From the NCBI RefSeq assembly GCF_900177615.1, contig NZ_FXAP01000001.1:130825-194824 (forward strand): a DNA stretch of 64,000 bases. Reading direction: 5' to 3'. A model generated the notes under the pieces. It saw nothing but the letters and a program-made list of their open reading frames with translations. It had not been told where the DNA came from and ran no database searches. Position numbers and translations under genes: made by a program. This document shows positions 36,806 to 45,596 of this stretch, in pieces (within the stretch, counting starts at the first letter, position 1; each line of letters begins with the position of its first letter). The stretch comes from Plantibacter flavus (GTDB lineage Bacteria; Actinomycetota; Actinomycetes; Actinomycetales; Microbacteriaceae).

Positions 36806-37690
36806 ATGAGCGTGCCGATCGTGTTCCTTCTCGATGTCCTCCCCGCAGACGCCGTCATCGACGACGTCGACCTCGCGGCCAGGATCACGCCGGCCGGCGA
36901 CGGGTCCGGCGTCTTGAGCGTCTTCGACCTCGGCCCAGCGCGGGGGGACGGGATCTTCGAGACGATCGGTGTCGTCGGCCGGCACCCGCAGTCGGTCGAG
37001 GCGCACCTCGATCGGCTGACCGAGTCGGCGGCGATCCTCGATCTGCCCGCGCCGAACCACGCACAGTGGCGGCTCGCCATCGCGCGCGCGATCGCGGAAC
37101 TCCCCGACGTCGATCAGAGCGCCGTCCGACTCGTCGTGACGCGGGGGAGTGGCGGACGCCCGACCGCGTGGATCTCGGCGACGCCGGCTGACGGCTTCCC
37201 CGAGCGCGAGAACGGCATCGAGGTCGTCCTGCTCGACCGAGGCCTCCCGAGTGATGTGCAGGAGCGTTCGCCGTGGCTGCTCGCCGGCGCCAAGACGCTG
37301 TCGTACGCGGTCAACATGGCCGCGCTCCGTGAGGCGCACCGACGTGGAGCGGACGACGTGCTCTTCGTCAGCAGCGACGGCTTCGTCCTCGAGGGCCCCA
37401 CCTCCACCGTGGTCGTACGGATCGACGGGACCTTCGTGACACCGCCTCCGTCGAGTGGCATCCTGCCCGGCACCACCCAGCTCGCGCTCTGGGCCCATCT
37501 CGAGGAGCAGGGGCTCCCACACGAGTACCGGATGCTGACGCCGGAGGACGTGCTCGACGCGGAAGCGGCGTGGTTGCTCTCCAGCGTCCGACTGGCCGCG
37601 CCGGTGCGTGCCGTGGACGGACGTCCGCTGCCGATGGACGCCGGTCTCACGGCGCGGATCAACGACGCGCTGCTCTCCCGCACAGACTGA
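36806..37690 (+). CDS. Class IV PLP-dependent aminotransferase, PabC-like
   Basis: A 294-residue fold-type IV PLP enzyme. The PLP lysine is in AGAKTLSYAVNMAA, and SSDGFVLEGPTSTVV plus PPPSSGILPGTTQ are the family's cofactor-binding loops; ARGDGIFETIG is near the N-terminus. The best match by eye is 4-amino-4-deoxychorismate lyase (folate precursor p-aminobenzoate), but branched-chain or D-amino-acid transaminase cannot be excluded. No other folate gene is nearby: it sits between map and infA, an unexpected place. The ATG at 36806 was preferred to TTG 36797 because of the -10 box and better homology at MSVPIVFL. Confidence 0.82.
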   Translation: MSVPIVFLLDVLPADAVIDDVDLAARITPAGDGSGVLSVFDLGPARGDGIFETIGVVGRHPQSVEAHLDRLTESAAILDLPAPNHAQWRLAIARAIAELPDVDQSAVRLVVTRGSGGRPTAWISATPADGFPERENGIEVVLLDRGLPSDVQERSPWLLAGAKTLSYAVNMAALREAHRRGADDVLFVSSDGFVLEGPTSTVVVRIDGTFVTPPPSSGILPGTTQLALWAHLEEQGLPHEYRMLTPEDVLDAEAAWLLSSVRLAAPVRAVDGRPLPMDAGLTARINDALLSRTD

Positions 37691-37711
37691 CGGGCCCTGG
37701 CCGGCGTTGAG

Positions 37712-37741
37712 TTGGCGAAACCCGGAAACATAGCATAGAAT
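37712..37741 (+). promoter_or_regulatory. Promoter of infA
   Basis: TTGGCG (37712-37717) and TAGAAT (37736-37741) are 18 bp apart. Transcription from about 37748 would give infA a leader of about 92 nt. infA-rpmJ-rpsM-rpsK would then form a unit separate from the spc genes. Confidence 0.6.
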
Positions 37742-37839
37742 CGATCTTTGGTGCTTTCTGCATGCCTTCGGCGAGCCGACATCCGCACCGCAATCCATCC
37801 GCACGACCAGTGCGACTCAACCTGAGCGACAGTGAGGCT

Positions 37840-38061
37840 ATGGCCAAAAAAGACGGCGTCATCGAGATCGAGGGCCAAGTGGTCGAGGCTCTGCCCAACG
37901 CGATGTTCCGCGTTGAGCTGACCAACGGACACAAGGTACTTGCCCACATTTCGGGCAAAATGCGTCAGCACTACATCCGCATCCTCCCAGAGGACCGCGT
38001 GATCGTGGAACTGACCCCCTACGACCTGACCCGTGGTCGGATCGTCTACCGCTACAAGTAG
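37840..38061 (+). CDS. infA: Translation initiation factor IF-1
   Basis: A 73-residue OB-fold protein that blocks the A site during initiation. [20 protein letters not shown] and [20 protein letters not shown] are diagnostic. ATG 37840 gives the normal length; the upstream ATG 37762 adds 26 unrelated residues. The site GTGAGG precedes it. Confidence 0.98.
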   Translation: MAKKDGVIEIEGQVVEALPNAMFRVELTNGHKVLAHISGKMRQHYIRILPEDRVIVELTPYDLTRGRIVYRYK

Positions 38062-38141
38062 GTCGCGCTGTAAGTAACGGCCGGACGCGCCGCCACCATC
38101 CGGTGGTGGGCCCGGCACGATGACAGCGAAAAGAGAGAACT

Positions 38142-38255
38142 ATGAAGGTCAAGCCCAGCGTCAAGAAGATCTGCGACAAGTGCAAGGTCATCCGTCGCAA
38201 CGGCCGCGTCATGGTCATCTGCGAGAACCCGCGCCACAAGCAGCGCCAGGGTTGA
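38142..38255 (+). CDS. rpmJ: 50S ribosomal protein L36
   Basis: A 37-residue L36. [19 protein letters not shown] carries Cys-x-x-Cys, and [15 protein letters not shown] adds the third Cys and the His, so this is the zinc-binding form. AGAGAGAA lies upstream of the ATG. It lies 80 nt after infA, its usual neighbour. Confidence 0.97.
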   Translation: MKVKPSVKKICDKCKVIRRNGRVMVICENPRHKQRQG

Positions 38256-38417
38256 TCTCAGAGGATCTGCAGCACGCAGCCCTGAGCACCACAGCACCAC
38301 CCCTCTAACGGCAGTTCCAGATCCCGCAGCACATCATGCGCCGCGGGTGACACCTCGGGTCGGAGGCCCGAGCACCGGAACTGCTCCACACCTCCACAAC
38401 TCCTAGGAGAAGCCACC
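38256..38417 (+). promoter_or_regulatory. Structured leader before rpsM (no gene)
   Basis: The 162-nt gap has no gene but can fold: an outer stem GCAGTTCC (38311-38318) with GGAACTGC (38377-38384) encloses CCCGC (38323-38327) with GCGGG (38343-38347), and CTCGGG (38354-38359) with CCCGAG (38367-38372). This three-way shape could be a ribosomal-protein-controlled leader. The ribosome site CTAGGAGA lies after it. Confidence 0.45.
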
Positions 38418-38792
38418 ATGGCACGTCTCGCCGGCGTAGACATCCCACGCGACAAGCGCGTGGAAGTTGCACTGACGTACATCTACGGTGTTGGCCGCAC
38501 GCGGTCACTCAAGACCCTCGCCGACACCGGCATCAGCGGAGACATCCGCGTGAAGGATCTCACCGATGACCAGCTGATCGCCCTGCGCGATTACATCGAG
38601 GGCACCTTCAAGGTCGAGGGTGACCTCCGCCGTGAGGTCGCCGCCGACATCCGCCGCAAGGTGGAGATCGGGTCCTACCAGGGCATCCGTCACCGTCGTG
38701 GACTTCCGGTCCGCGGCCAGCGCACCAAGACCAACGCGCGCACCCGCAAGGGCCCGAAGCGCACCGTCGCCGGCAAGAAGAAGGCTCGCTAG
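38418..38792 (+). CDS. rpsM: 30S ribosomal protein S13
   Basis: A 124-residue S13 of the 30S head. [20 protein letters not shown], then GVGRTRS and [19 protein letters not shown] near the C-terminus, are diagnostic. Length is normal. It heads the rpsM-rpsK pair, with a folded leader in front. Confidence 0.98.
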   Translation: MARLAGVDIPRDKRVEVALTYIYGVGRTRSLKTLADTGISGDIRVKDLTDDQLIALRDYIEGTFKVEGDLRREVAADIRRKVEIGSYQGIRHRRGLPVRGQRTKTNARTRKGPKRTVAGKKKAR

Positions 38793-38833
38793 GCCCCGCC
38801 TAGTCGCCTCGTCATAGGACTCAGGAGATATTC

Positions 38834-39232
38834 ATGGCAGCACCAAAGTCGGCCGTTCGGAAGCCGCGTAAGAAGGAAAAGAAGAACATCGCCGTGGGCC
38901 AGGCCCACATCAAGTCGACGTTCAACAACACGATCGTCTCGATCACCGACCCCTCGGGCGCGGTCATCAGCTGGGCTTCGTCCGGCGGCGTCGGCTTCAA
39001 GGGTTCGCGTAAGTCGACCCCGTTCGCCGCACAGCTCGCCGCCGAGTCGGCTGCGCGTCAGGCGCAGGAGCACGGCATGAAGAAGGTCGACGTCTTCGTC
39101 AAGGGACCCGGCTCCGGCCGCGAGACCGCGATCCGTTCCCTCCAGGCCGCAGGCCTCGAGGTCGGCTCGATCAACGACGTCACGCCTCAGGCACACAACG
39201 GCTGCCGCCCCCCGAAGCGTCGCCGCGTCTAA
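38834..39232 (+). CDS. rpsK: 30S ribosomal protein S11
   Basis: A 132-residue S11 of the platform, near the anti-Shine-Dalgarno end. [20 protein letters not shown] and the C-terminal [17 protein letters not shown] match. rpsD, which often follows rpsK, is absent; a large hairpin and rpoA come next. Confidence 0.98.
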   Translation: MAAPKSAVRKPRKKEKKNIAVGQAHIKSTFNNTIVSITDPSGAVISWASSGGVGFKGSRKSTPFAAQLAAESAARQAQEHGMKKVDVFVKGPGSGRETAIRSLQAAGLEVGSINDVTPQAHNGCRPPKRRRV

Positions 39233-39248
39233 TTCCTTCGGTTCACCG

Positions 39249-39298
39249 GCCGTGATCCGTCCGCAGCGATCGTCTGATCGCCGCGGACGGATCACGGC
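39249..39298 (+). terminator. Long hairpin between rpsK and rpoA
   Basis: A perfect 16-bp outer stem (39249-39264 with 39283-39298) encloses an A/C mismatch and a 6-bp inner stem, GCGATC with GATCGC, and a GTCT loop. It starts 16 nt after the rpsK stop. It is probably a terminator or processing site, so rpoA may be uncoupled from rpsM-rpsK. A small AGTGTC-GACACT hairpin with ATATAG in its loop lies downstream near 39352-39371 and might include the rpoA -10. Confidence 0.7.
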
Positions 39299-39389
39299 AT
39301 GGTCCTGGTGACCAGGGCCAGCGAACACCATTCACTACCTCGCCAACGCAAGTGTCATATAGCGGACACTTAGCCGAAAGGAATCCATA

Positions 39390-40382
39390 GTGCTCATCGC
39401 ACAGCGCCCTACGCTCACCGAAGAATCCATCTCGGAGTTCCGCAGCCGGTTCATCATCGAGCCGCTCGAGCCAGGCTTCGGGTACACCCTCGGGAACTCG
39501 CTCCGTCGCACCCTGCTGTCGTCCATCCCGGGTGCAGCCGTCACCAGCATCCGCATCGACGGCGTGCTGCACGAGTTCAGCACGATCCCCGGTGTCAAGG
39601 AAGACGTCACCGAGATCATCCTGAACATCAAGGGTCTCGTCGTCTCCAGCGAGCACGACGAGCCGATCACGGCGTACCTCCGCAAGACCGGCGCAGGCCA
39701 GGTCACCGCAGCCGACATCTCGGCTCCGGCCGGCGTCGAGGTCCACAACCCGGACCTCGTCATCGCGACCCTCAACGACAAGGCGAAGTTCGAGCTCGAG
39801 CTCACGATCGAGCGTGGCCGCGGCTACGTGTCGGCCACGCAGAACCGCAACGAGTTCAGCGAAGCCGGTCAGATCCCCGTCGACTCGATCTACTCGCCCG
39901 TCCTCAAGGTGACCTACCGCGTCGAGGCGACTCGTGCCGGTGAGCGCACCGACTTCGACCGCCTGGTCGTCGACGTCGAGTCGAAGCCGGCGATCACGCC
40001 GCGCGACGCCATCGCGTCGGCCGGTCGCACGCTGACCGAGCTGTTCGGCCTGGCTCGCGAGCTCAACACCGCCGCAGAGGGCATCGAGATCGGCCCCGCG
40101 CCGGTCGACGCCGTGCTGCCGGGCGAGCTCTCGATCCCGATCGAGGACCTCGACCTCTCCGTGCGCTCGTACAACTGCCTCAAGCGCGAGGGCATCAACA
40201 ACGTCAGCGAGCTCGTCGCGCTGTCGGAGACGCAGCTCATGAACATCCGCAACTTCGGACAGAAGTCGGTGGATGAAGTTCGCGACAAGCTCACCGAAAT
40301 GGGCCTCTCCCTGAAGGACTCGGTTCCCGGGTTCGACGGCGCCCACTTCTACAGCGGCTACGACGACGAGACCGTCTCCTAG
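39390..40382 (+). CDS. rpoA: DNA-directed RNA polymerase subunit alpha
   Basis: A 330-residue alpha subunit. The N-terminal assembly domain has [20 protein letters not shown]. The C-terminal domain has [19 protein letters not shown] and [13 protein letters not shown], which contact UP elements and activators. Length is normal. GTG 39390 follows GAAAGGA. rplQ follows 44 nt later. Confidence 0.98.
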   Translation: MLIAQRPTLTEESISEFRSRFIIEPLEPGFGYTLGNSLRRTLLSSIPGAAVTSIRIDGVLHEFSTIPGVKEDVTEIILNIKGLVVSSEHDEPITAYLRKTGAGQVTAADISAPAGVEVHNPDLVIATLNDKAKFELELTIERGRGYVSATQNRNEFSEAGQIPVDSIYSPVLKVTYRVEATRAGERTDFDRLVVDVESKPAITPRDAIASAGRTLTELFGLARELNTAAEGIEIGPAPVDAVLPGELSIPIEDLDLSVRSYNCLKREGINNVSELVALSETQLMNIRNFGQKSVDEVRDKLTEMGLSLKDSVPGFDGAHFYSGYDDETVS

Positions 40383-40426
40383 CACGCGATCCACCTGACG
40401 ACTTTCCAACCTGAAGAGAGACAAGA

Positions 40427-40984
40427 ATGCCTACTCCCACCAAGGGACCCCGCCTCGGAGGCGGACCTGCCCACGAGCGTCTCCTGCTCGCCAACCTCGC
40501 TGCTGCGCTGTTCACCCACAAGCGCATCCAGACCACCGAGACCAAGGCGAAGCGCCTGCGTCCGCTCGCTGAGCGCCTGATCACCTTCGCGAAGCGCGGC
40601 GACCTGCACGCCCGCCGTCGGGTGCTCGCGACCATCACCGACAAGAGCGTCGTCCACGAGCTCTTCACGGAGATCGCGCCCCTCGTCGCCGACCGTCAGG
40701 GTGGCTACACGCGCATCATCAAGACCGGTTACCGCAAGGGCGACAACGCTCCGATGGCCGTGATCGAGCTCGTCCTCGAGCCCGTCACGCCGAAGGCGAA
40801 GCCGGCCAAGCAGTCCGCGAAGCACGCCGCAGCGCCGGTCGACGAGGCTCCGGCCGAGGAGACCCCCGCCGAGACCTCGGCCGACGCCGAGGCGACGGAA
40901 GCCGTCGAGGCGACCGAGACCGACGGCGAGTCCGTCGACGCCGGCGAGACCACCGACGAGGCTCCCGCCAAGGACGCCAAGTAG
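40427..40984 (+). CDS. rplQ: 50S ribosomal protein L17, extended C-terminus
   Basis: The first 120 residues are L17 ([37 protein letters not shown]). The protein is 185 residues; the last 65 are an acidic Ala/Glu/Thr tail after a short Lys-rich stretch, not found in E. coli. A clear terminator lies 20 nt after the stop. Confidence 0.96.
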   Translation: MPTPTKGPRLGGGPAHERLLLANLAAALFTHKRIQTTETKAKRLRPLAERLITFAKRGDLHARRRVLATITDKSVVHELFTEIAPLVADRQGGYTRIIKTGYRKGDNAPMAVIELVLEPVTPKAKPAKQSAKHAAAPVDEAPAEETPAETSADAEATEAVEATETDGESVDAGETTDEAPAKDAK

Positions 40985-41004
40985 GTTCAGCGACATACGA
41001 ACGC

Positions 41005-41034
41005 AACCCCGCTCTCCACCTGGAGGGCGGGGTT
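41005..41034 (+). terminator. Terminator after rplQ
   Basis: A 13-bp stem (41005-41017 with 41022-41034, one G-U) has the loop ACCT, followed by CCGTCGTTCC. It ends the rpoA-rplQ unit. Confidence 0.8.
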
Positions 41035-41066
41035 CCGTCGTTCCTGGCGGCGCTGCGACGGTGTCC

Positions 41067-41072
41067 TAGGCT
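41067..41072 (+). promoter_or_regulatory. -10 box six bases before the GNAT start
   Basis: TAGGCT ends six bases before ATG 41079; CTGGCG (41044-41049), 17 bp upstream, may be the -35. The mRNA would start at the initiation codon. Confidence 0.5.
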
Positions 41073-41078
41073 GGAGAC

Positions 41079-42092
41079 ATGAGTACCACTCCCGCCGTTC
41101 CGGTCGGCCAGCCGGCCCTGCCGCAGCACCCCGACGTCGACCAGTGGCGTCCGGCGGTCCGCGCGGACATCGATGACATCGTGGCGCTGTGCCGCGCCAT
41201 GGATCCGTTCGACAACCCCCACCGGGTGACGAGCCGCGACGAGATCGCGGACCAGTTCGACCACGCGTGGATCGACATGGCTGCGGACAGCCTGCTGGCG
41301 ATCGCCGCCGACGGCACGCCGGTCGCCTACGCGATGGTGATCCTGTCGCCCTCACGAGACGTGTCCGTGTACTCGTACGTCTTCGGCGGCGTGCATCCCG
41401 CATGGCGCGAACGGGGGATCGGCCGCGCGCTGCTCACGTGGTCGCTGGAACGGTCCGAGCAGCAGCTGGCCTCCGTCGAGACGGGTGCTCCAGCTTCCTC
41501 CCGTGCCTACGTCGACGAACGGAACCCGGGCGCGGCGCGCCTGTTGGAGCGGTTCGGCTTCGCCGTGGCGCGGTACTTCACGATCATGGAACGCGAGCTC
41601 TCCGCGCCCGTCGACGAGATCGACGAGCCCGACGGTGTCCGACTCGAGGCGTACCACCCGGACATGGCCGAACGCACGAGGGAGGCTCGGAACGACTCGT
41701 TCCGGGATCACTGGGGCAGCCTGGAGACGGTCCCGGCGATGTGGGCGCAGTTCGTCGGCGGATCCCACTTCCGCGACGACCTCTCGGTGGTCGCGATCGA
41801 CGACGACGGACGGGTCGTCGGCTTCACACTGGCCGAGGTGGACGAGGACAGCTGGTCCGCGCAGGGGTTCACCAGCGCGTACATCGCCCTCGTCGGGACC
41901 GTGCGCGACTGGCGTGGCCGACGACTCGCACCGGCTCTGCTTGCCACCGCGCTTCGTCGGATCCAGGCAGCCGGCCTCGAGCGGGCGACCCTGGAGGTCG
42001 ACACGGCCAGTCCCACGGGTGCACTCGGGCTGTACGAACGACAGGGCTTCGTCGCGACGACGCGTGATCTGGCGTACGTCCGTGAGCGCTGA
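41079..42092 (+). CDS. Tandem GNAT N-acetyltransferase
   Basis: The protein has 337 residues made of two GNAT folds. The first (about 20-185) has the acetyl-CoA loop in WRERGIGRALL. The second (about 190-335) has WRGRRLAPALLATALRRI and ASPTGALGLYERQGF. This double layout is the one seen in mycothiol synthase MshD, but the sequence is not close enough by eye to assign that name. The substrate is unknown. It follows the rplQ terminator, has its own -10 box, and overlaps truA by 11 nt. Confidence 0.85.
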   Translation: MSTTPAVPVGQPALPQHPDVDQWRPAVRADIDDIVALCRAMDPFDNPHRVTSRDEIADQFDHAWIDMAADSLLAIAADGTPVAYAMVILSPSRDVSVYSYVFGGVHPAWRERGIGRALLTWSLERSEQQLASVETGAPASSRAYVDERNPGAARLLERFGFAVARYFTIMERELSAPVDEIDEPDGVRLEAYHPDMAERTREARNDSFRDHWGSLETVPAMWAQFVGGSHFRDDLSVVAIDDDGRVVGFTLAEVDEDSWSAQGFTSAYIALVGTVRDWRGRRLAPALLATALRRIQAAGLERATLEVDTASPTGALGLYERQGFVATTRDLAYVRER

Positions 42093-43026
42093 GCAGGTCG
42101 CGGCAGCGGACGTCCTCCCGACCCAGCGGTTCCGGCTCGCCATCGCGTACGACGGCACGGACTTCGCCGGATGGGCGAAGCAGCCGGGGCTCCGGACAGT
42201 CGAGGGGGTCCTGGAGGAGGCGCTGTATCGCGTGCTCGGCAAGGCCGTCCCGCCGGTGCCGCGGTTCGTGGTGGCCGGACGGACGGATGCCGGGGTGCAC
42301 GCGGCCGGTCAGGTGGCGCACCTCGACCTCACCGAGCCGCAGCTCGCGAAGATCACGCGATTACAGGGGCGCCACGCCGAGTTCCACGACGGGACGCCGC
42401 GGAACGAGACCGCGAGTTCCCTCCTCGTGCGTCGACTGAACGGCGTGCTCGGGATGGACCGCGACGTCGTGATCCACACGGCGGAACCGGCGTCGGAGGG
42501 CTTCGACGCGCGCTTCTCGGCTGTCTGGCGTCACTACCGCTACCGCCTCGCGGACGCCGACGTCCGCAAGGACCCGATCCTCCGGCGGACGACGAGCTGG
42601 ACGACGGCGTCGCTCGACGTCGAGCTGCTCCACCGGGCGGCCACCTCGCTCGTCGGGCTCCACGACTTCCAGGCGTACTGCAAACCGAGACCACGCGCGA
42701 CGACCATCCGAACCCTGCAGTCCTTCAGCTGGGAGCGAGACGAAGCGGGCGTGCTCGTGGCGAGCCTCACCGCCGACGCGTTCTGCCACAGCATGGTGCG
42801 GGCGCTCGTCGGCGCCTGCGTCGCCGTGGGGGAGGGGCGCATGTCGCTCGACGAGGTCGTCCGGCTCCGCGACGGCGGGCGGCGTGAGATCGACTTCCGG
42901 GTGATGCCGGCGCGCGGGCTCACCCTCGTCGAGGTCGGGTACCCCGAGCCGGGGCTGCTGCACGCGCGGGCCGCCGAGACCCGACAGCGGCGGAGCCACG
43001 AGCACGTGGAAGCGAGCGCCGAGTGA
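42082..43026 (+). CDS. truA: tRNA pseudouridine(38-40) synthase TruA
   Basis: A 314-residue enzyme that converts U38-U40 of tRNA anticodon arms to pseudouridine. The catalytic Asp is in AGRTDAGVHAAGQ; YDGTDFAGWAKQPGLRTVEG and HSMVRALVGACVAVGEG complete the family pattern. It carries an insert of about 20 residues (LQGRHAEFHDGTPRNETAS) after the catalytic motif. GTG 42082 overlaps the acetyltransferase end by 11 nt. Confidence 0.95.
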   Translation: MSAEQVAAADVLPTQRFRLAIAYDGTDFAGWAKQPGLRTVEGVLEEALYRVLGKAVPPVPRFVVAGRTDAGVHAAGQVAHLDLTEPQLAKITRLQGRHAEFHDGTPRNETASSLLVRRLNGVLGMDRDVVIHTAEPASEGFDARFSAVWRHYRYRLADADVRKDPILRRTTSWTTASLDVELLHRAATSLVGLHDFQAYCKPRPRATTIRTLQSFSWERDEAGVLVASLTADAFCHSMVRALVGACVAVGEGRMSLDEVVRLRDGGRREIDFRVMPARGLTLVEVGYPEPGLLHARAAETRQRRSHEHVEASAE

Positions 43027-43041
43027 GGTTCCCGGTGGGAA

Positions 43042-43070
43042 TTGACCGCCGGGACGTCGTCGCGTAGACT
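43042..43070 (+). promoter_or_regulatory. Promoter of rplM-rpsI
   Basis: TTGACC (43042-43047) and TAGACT (43065-43070), 17 bp apart, are the best promoter in the window. The start near 43077 gives a 126-nt leader with GCGCC-GGCGC and GTTCCG-CGGAAC hairpins, a possible L13-type control region. Confidence 0.78.
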
Positions 43071-43202
43071 CTCCCGTTGGTGCCTGCGCCTTCTGCGGCG
43101 CGGTACCCGAAGTTGAGCCCTCCACCTCGGGCGTTCCGTTCGGAACACCCAACAGGAGCGGGATTCACGAACGACCAACTCCGACCAGAAAGCAGCACTA
43201 TT

Positions 43203-43649
43203 GTGACGCGCACGTATTCCCCGAAGGCCAGTGAGATCACGCACGACTGGGTCGTCATCGACGCCACCGACGTGGTCCTCGGCCGCCTGGCCAGCCACGC
43301 TGCAGCGCTCCTGCGCGGCAAGCACAAGGCGACCTTCTCCCCCCACATGGACGGTGGCGACTTCGTCATCATCATCAACGCCGACAAGGTGGCCCTCACC
43401 GGCGCCAAGCTCCTGCAGAAGAAGGCCTACCGCCACTCCGGTTACCCGGGCGGGCTCTCGGCCGTCACCTACGCCGAGCTCCTCGAGAAGAACCCGATCC
43501 GCGCCGTCGAGAAGGCGATCCGCGGCATGCTGCCGAAGAACACGCTCGGCCGCGACCAGCTGAAGAAGCTCAAGGTCTACACGGGCAGCGAGCACCCGCA
43601 CGCCGCTCAGCAGCCCAAGCCGTTCACGCTCGACCAGGTCGCCCAGTAA
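43203..43649 (+). CDS. rplM: 50S ribosomal protein L13
   Basis: A 148-residue L13, an early 50S assembly protein. [20 protein letters not shown] and [20 protein letters not shown] are diagnostic. GTG 43203 gives the normal length; the GTG at 43077 would add 42 unrelated residues and coincides with the transcription start. It is paired with rpsI, as in nearly all bacteria. Confidence 0.97.
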   Translation: MTRTYSPKASEITHDWVVIDATDVVLGRLASHAAALLRGKHKATFSPHMDGGDFVIIINADKVALTGAKLLQKKAYRHSGYPGGLSAVTYAELLEKNPIRAVEKAIRGMLPKNTLGRDQLKKLKVYTGSEHPHAAQQPKPFTLDQVAQ

Positions 43650-43677
43650 GCACCGGACAAGAAAAAAGGATTACACA

Positions 43678-44163
43678 GTGGCGAACATCGCAGATTCCAT
43701 CGAAGAGACCCCGCAGAGCTACTCCACCGAGTCGGCTCCTGAAGCAGCAGTCACCGCGCCTCGCGCCGTGCTGAGCGTCCCCGGCGCAGCCGTCGGCCGT
43801 CGCAAGCAGGCCATCGCCCGCGTGCGTCTCGTCCCCGGCAGCGGCACCATCACGGTCAACGGCCGCACGCTCGAGGACTACTTCCCGAACAAGCTGCACC
43901 AGCAGCTCATCAACGACCCGTTCACCGTCCTCGACCTGGCCGGCGGCTACGACGTCATCGCACGCATCTCCGGTGGTGGCCCCTCGGGCCAGGCCGGCGC
44001 GCTGCGCCTCGGCATCGCTCGCTCGCTGAACCAGATCGACGAGGAGAACAACCGCGCCACCCTGAAGAAGGCCGGCTTCCTCTCCCGCGACGCTCGCGTC
44101 AAGGAGCGCAAGAAGGCCGGACTCAAGAAGGCCCGTAAGGCTCCGCAGTTCTCGAAGCGCTAA
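43678..44163 (+). CDS. rpsI: 30S ribosomal protein S9, extended N-terminus
   Basis: The S9 core starts near residue 38 ([18 protein letters not shown]) and ends in [14 protein letters not shown], whose C-terminal tail reaches P-site tRNA. The 161-residue protein has about 35 extra N-terminal residues compared with E. coli. GTG start 28 nt after rplM. Confidence 0.97.
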   Translation: MANIADSIEETPQSYSTESAPEAAVTAPRAVLSVPGAAVGRRKQAIARVRLVPGSGTITVNGRTLEDYFPNKLHQQLINDPFTVLDLAGGYDVIARISGGGPSGQAGALRLGIARSLNQIDEENNRATLKKAGFLSRDARVKERKKAGLKKARKAPQFSKR

Positions 44164-44188
44164 GCGCTCTCAAGACAAGCGAAGCTCG

Positions 44189-45550
44189 ATGCCTCAGCTG
44201 TTTGGTACCGACGGCGTACGCGGACTCGCGAACGCCGACCTGACGGCAGACCTCGCTCTCGGCCTTGCCCAAGCCACCGCAGTGGTGCTTGGGCAAGGCC
44301 GTAGTGCTGAGGCCCGCCGTGCCGCCGGGAAGCGCCCGGTCGCCGTGCTTGCACGCGACCCACGTATCTCCGGCGAGTTCCTGTCCGCCGCCGTCGCGGC
44401 GGGCCTGGCGTCCTCGGGCGTCGACGTGCTCGAGGCGGGCGTGCTGCCCACGCCCGCGACGGCGTTCCTCATCGCCGACATCGACGCCGACTTCGGTGTG
44501 ATGATCTCCGCCTCGCACAACCCCGCGCCCGACAACGGCATCAAGATCTTCGCCCGCGGCGGCACGAAACTGCCCGACGCGGTGGAACGCCGGATCGAGG
44601 AATACCTCGACCGCCCCAAGCTCAGCCCGACCGGCGCAGACGTCGGCCGGATCATCCGCTTCGCCGACGCCGAGGACCGCTACGTCCTCCACCTGCTCGG
44701 CAGCCTCCCGAACCGCCTGGACGGCATCCATGTCGTCCTCGACTGCGCGCACGGCGCGGCAGCGGGTGTGTCGCCGGAGACCTTCCGCGACGCCGGGGCC
44801 AAGGTCACGATCATCGGCAACGACCCCGACGGCATGAACATCAACGACGGCGTCGGCTCCACGCACCTCGACCTCCTGTCCAAGGCGGTACTCGAACACG
44901 GTGCCGACCTCGGCATTGCACACGACGGCGACGCCGATCGTTGCCTCGCGGTCGACGCTGCGGGCAAGGTCGTCGACGGCGATCAGATCATGGCCATCCT
45001 CGCGGTCTCGATGCAGGAGCGCGGCAAGCTCAAGGACGACACGCTCGTCGCCACGGTGATGAGCAACCTCGGCCTGCACGTCGCGATGCGCGAGCACGGC
45101 ATCAACGTCGTCCAGACCGGGGTCGGCGACCGATACGTCCTCGAGGCGATGAACGCGAACGCCTATTCGCTCGGTGGTGAGCAGTCGGGCCACGTCATCA
45201 TGGCCGATTACGCGACCACCGGCGACGGCATCCTCACCGGTCTGCACATCGTGGCCGAGATGGCGCGCACCGGGAAGACGCTCGCGGAGCTCGCTGCCGT
45301 GATGCAGGTGTACCCGCAGATCCTCGTCAACGTCACGGGTGTCGACCGCACGCGCCTCGTCGGCGACGAGGTCGTCGACGCTGCCGTACGGGCTGCCGAA
45401 GTCGAGCTCGGAGACGACGGACGCGTGCTGTTGCGGCCGTCCGGCACCGAGCAGCTCGTCCGCGTCATGGTCGAGGCGGCCGACCAGCCGACCGCCGATC
45501 GCCTGGCGCACCGCCTCGCCGACGTCGTCCGCGAGCGACTCGCCATCTGA
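44189..45550 (+). CDS. glmM: Phosphoglucosamine mutase
   Basis: A 453-residue enzyme converting glucosamine-6-phosphate to the 1-phosphate for UDP-GlcNAc and peptidoglycan. The phosphoserine loop is ISASHNP with Ser109; the metal loop is HDGDADR; the sugar loop is GGEQSGHV; the phosphate loop is [12 protein letters not shown]. glmS, the preceding step, is encoded 2.5 kb downstream. A perfect 14-bp inverted repeat lies inside its codons 25-38. The start has only a weak ribosome site (AAGCGAAG). Confidence 0.96.
   Translation: MPQLFGTDGVRGLANADLTADLALGLAQATAVVLGQGRSAEARRAAGKRPVAVLARDPRISGEFLSAAVAAGLASSGVDVLEAGVLPTPATAFLIADIDADFGVMISASHNPAPDNGIKIFARGGTKLPDAVERRIEEYLDRPKLSPTGADVGRIIRFADAEDRYVLHLLGSLPNRLDGIHVVLDCAHGAAAGVSPETFRDAGAKVTIIGNDPDGMNINDGVGSTHLDLLSKAVLEHGADLGIAHDGDADRCLAVDAAGKVVDGDQIMAILAVSMQERGKLKDDTLVATVMSNLGLHVAMREHGINVVQTGVGDRYVLEAMNANAYSLGGEQSGHVIMADYATTGDGILTGLHIVAEMARTGKTLAELAAVMQVYPQILVNVTGVDRTRLVGDEVVDAAVRAAEVELGDDGRVLLRPSGTEQLVRVMVEAADQPTADRLAHRLADVVRERLAI
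44261..44300 (+). repeat. Perfect 14-bp inverted repeat inside glmM
   Basis: GGCCTTGCCCAAGC (44261-44274) and GCTTGGGCAAGGCC (44287-44300) flank a 12-base spacer. In the mRNA this is a very stable hairpin starting 72 nt into the coding region. It does not interrupt the frame. Confidence 0.85.
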
Positions 45551-45596
45551 GTCGTCCGGCGGCGGGTCGGCACCTCAGCTGTGGAAGAGTGATCGC

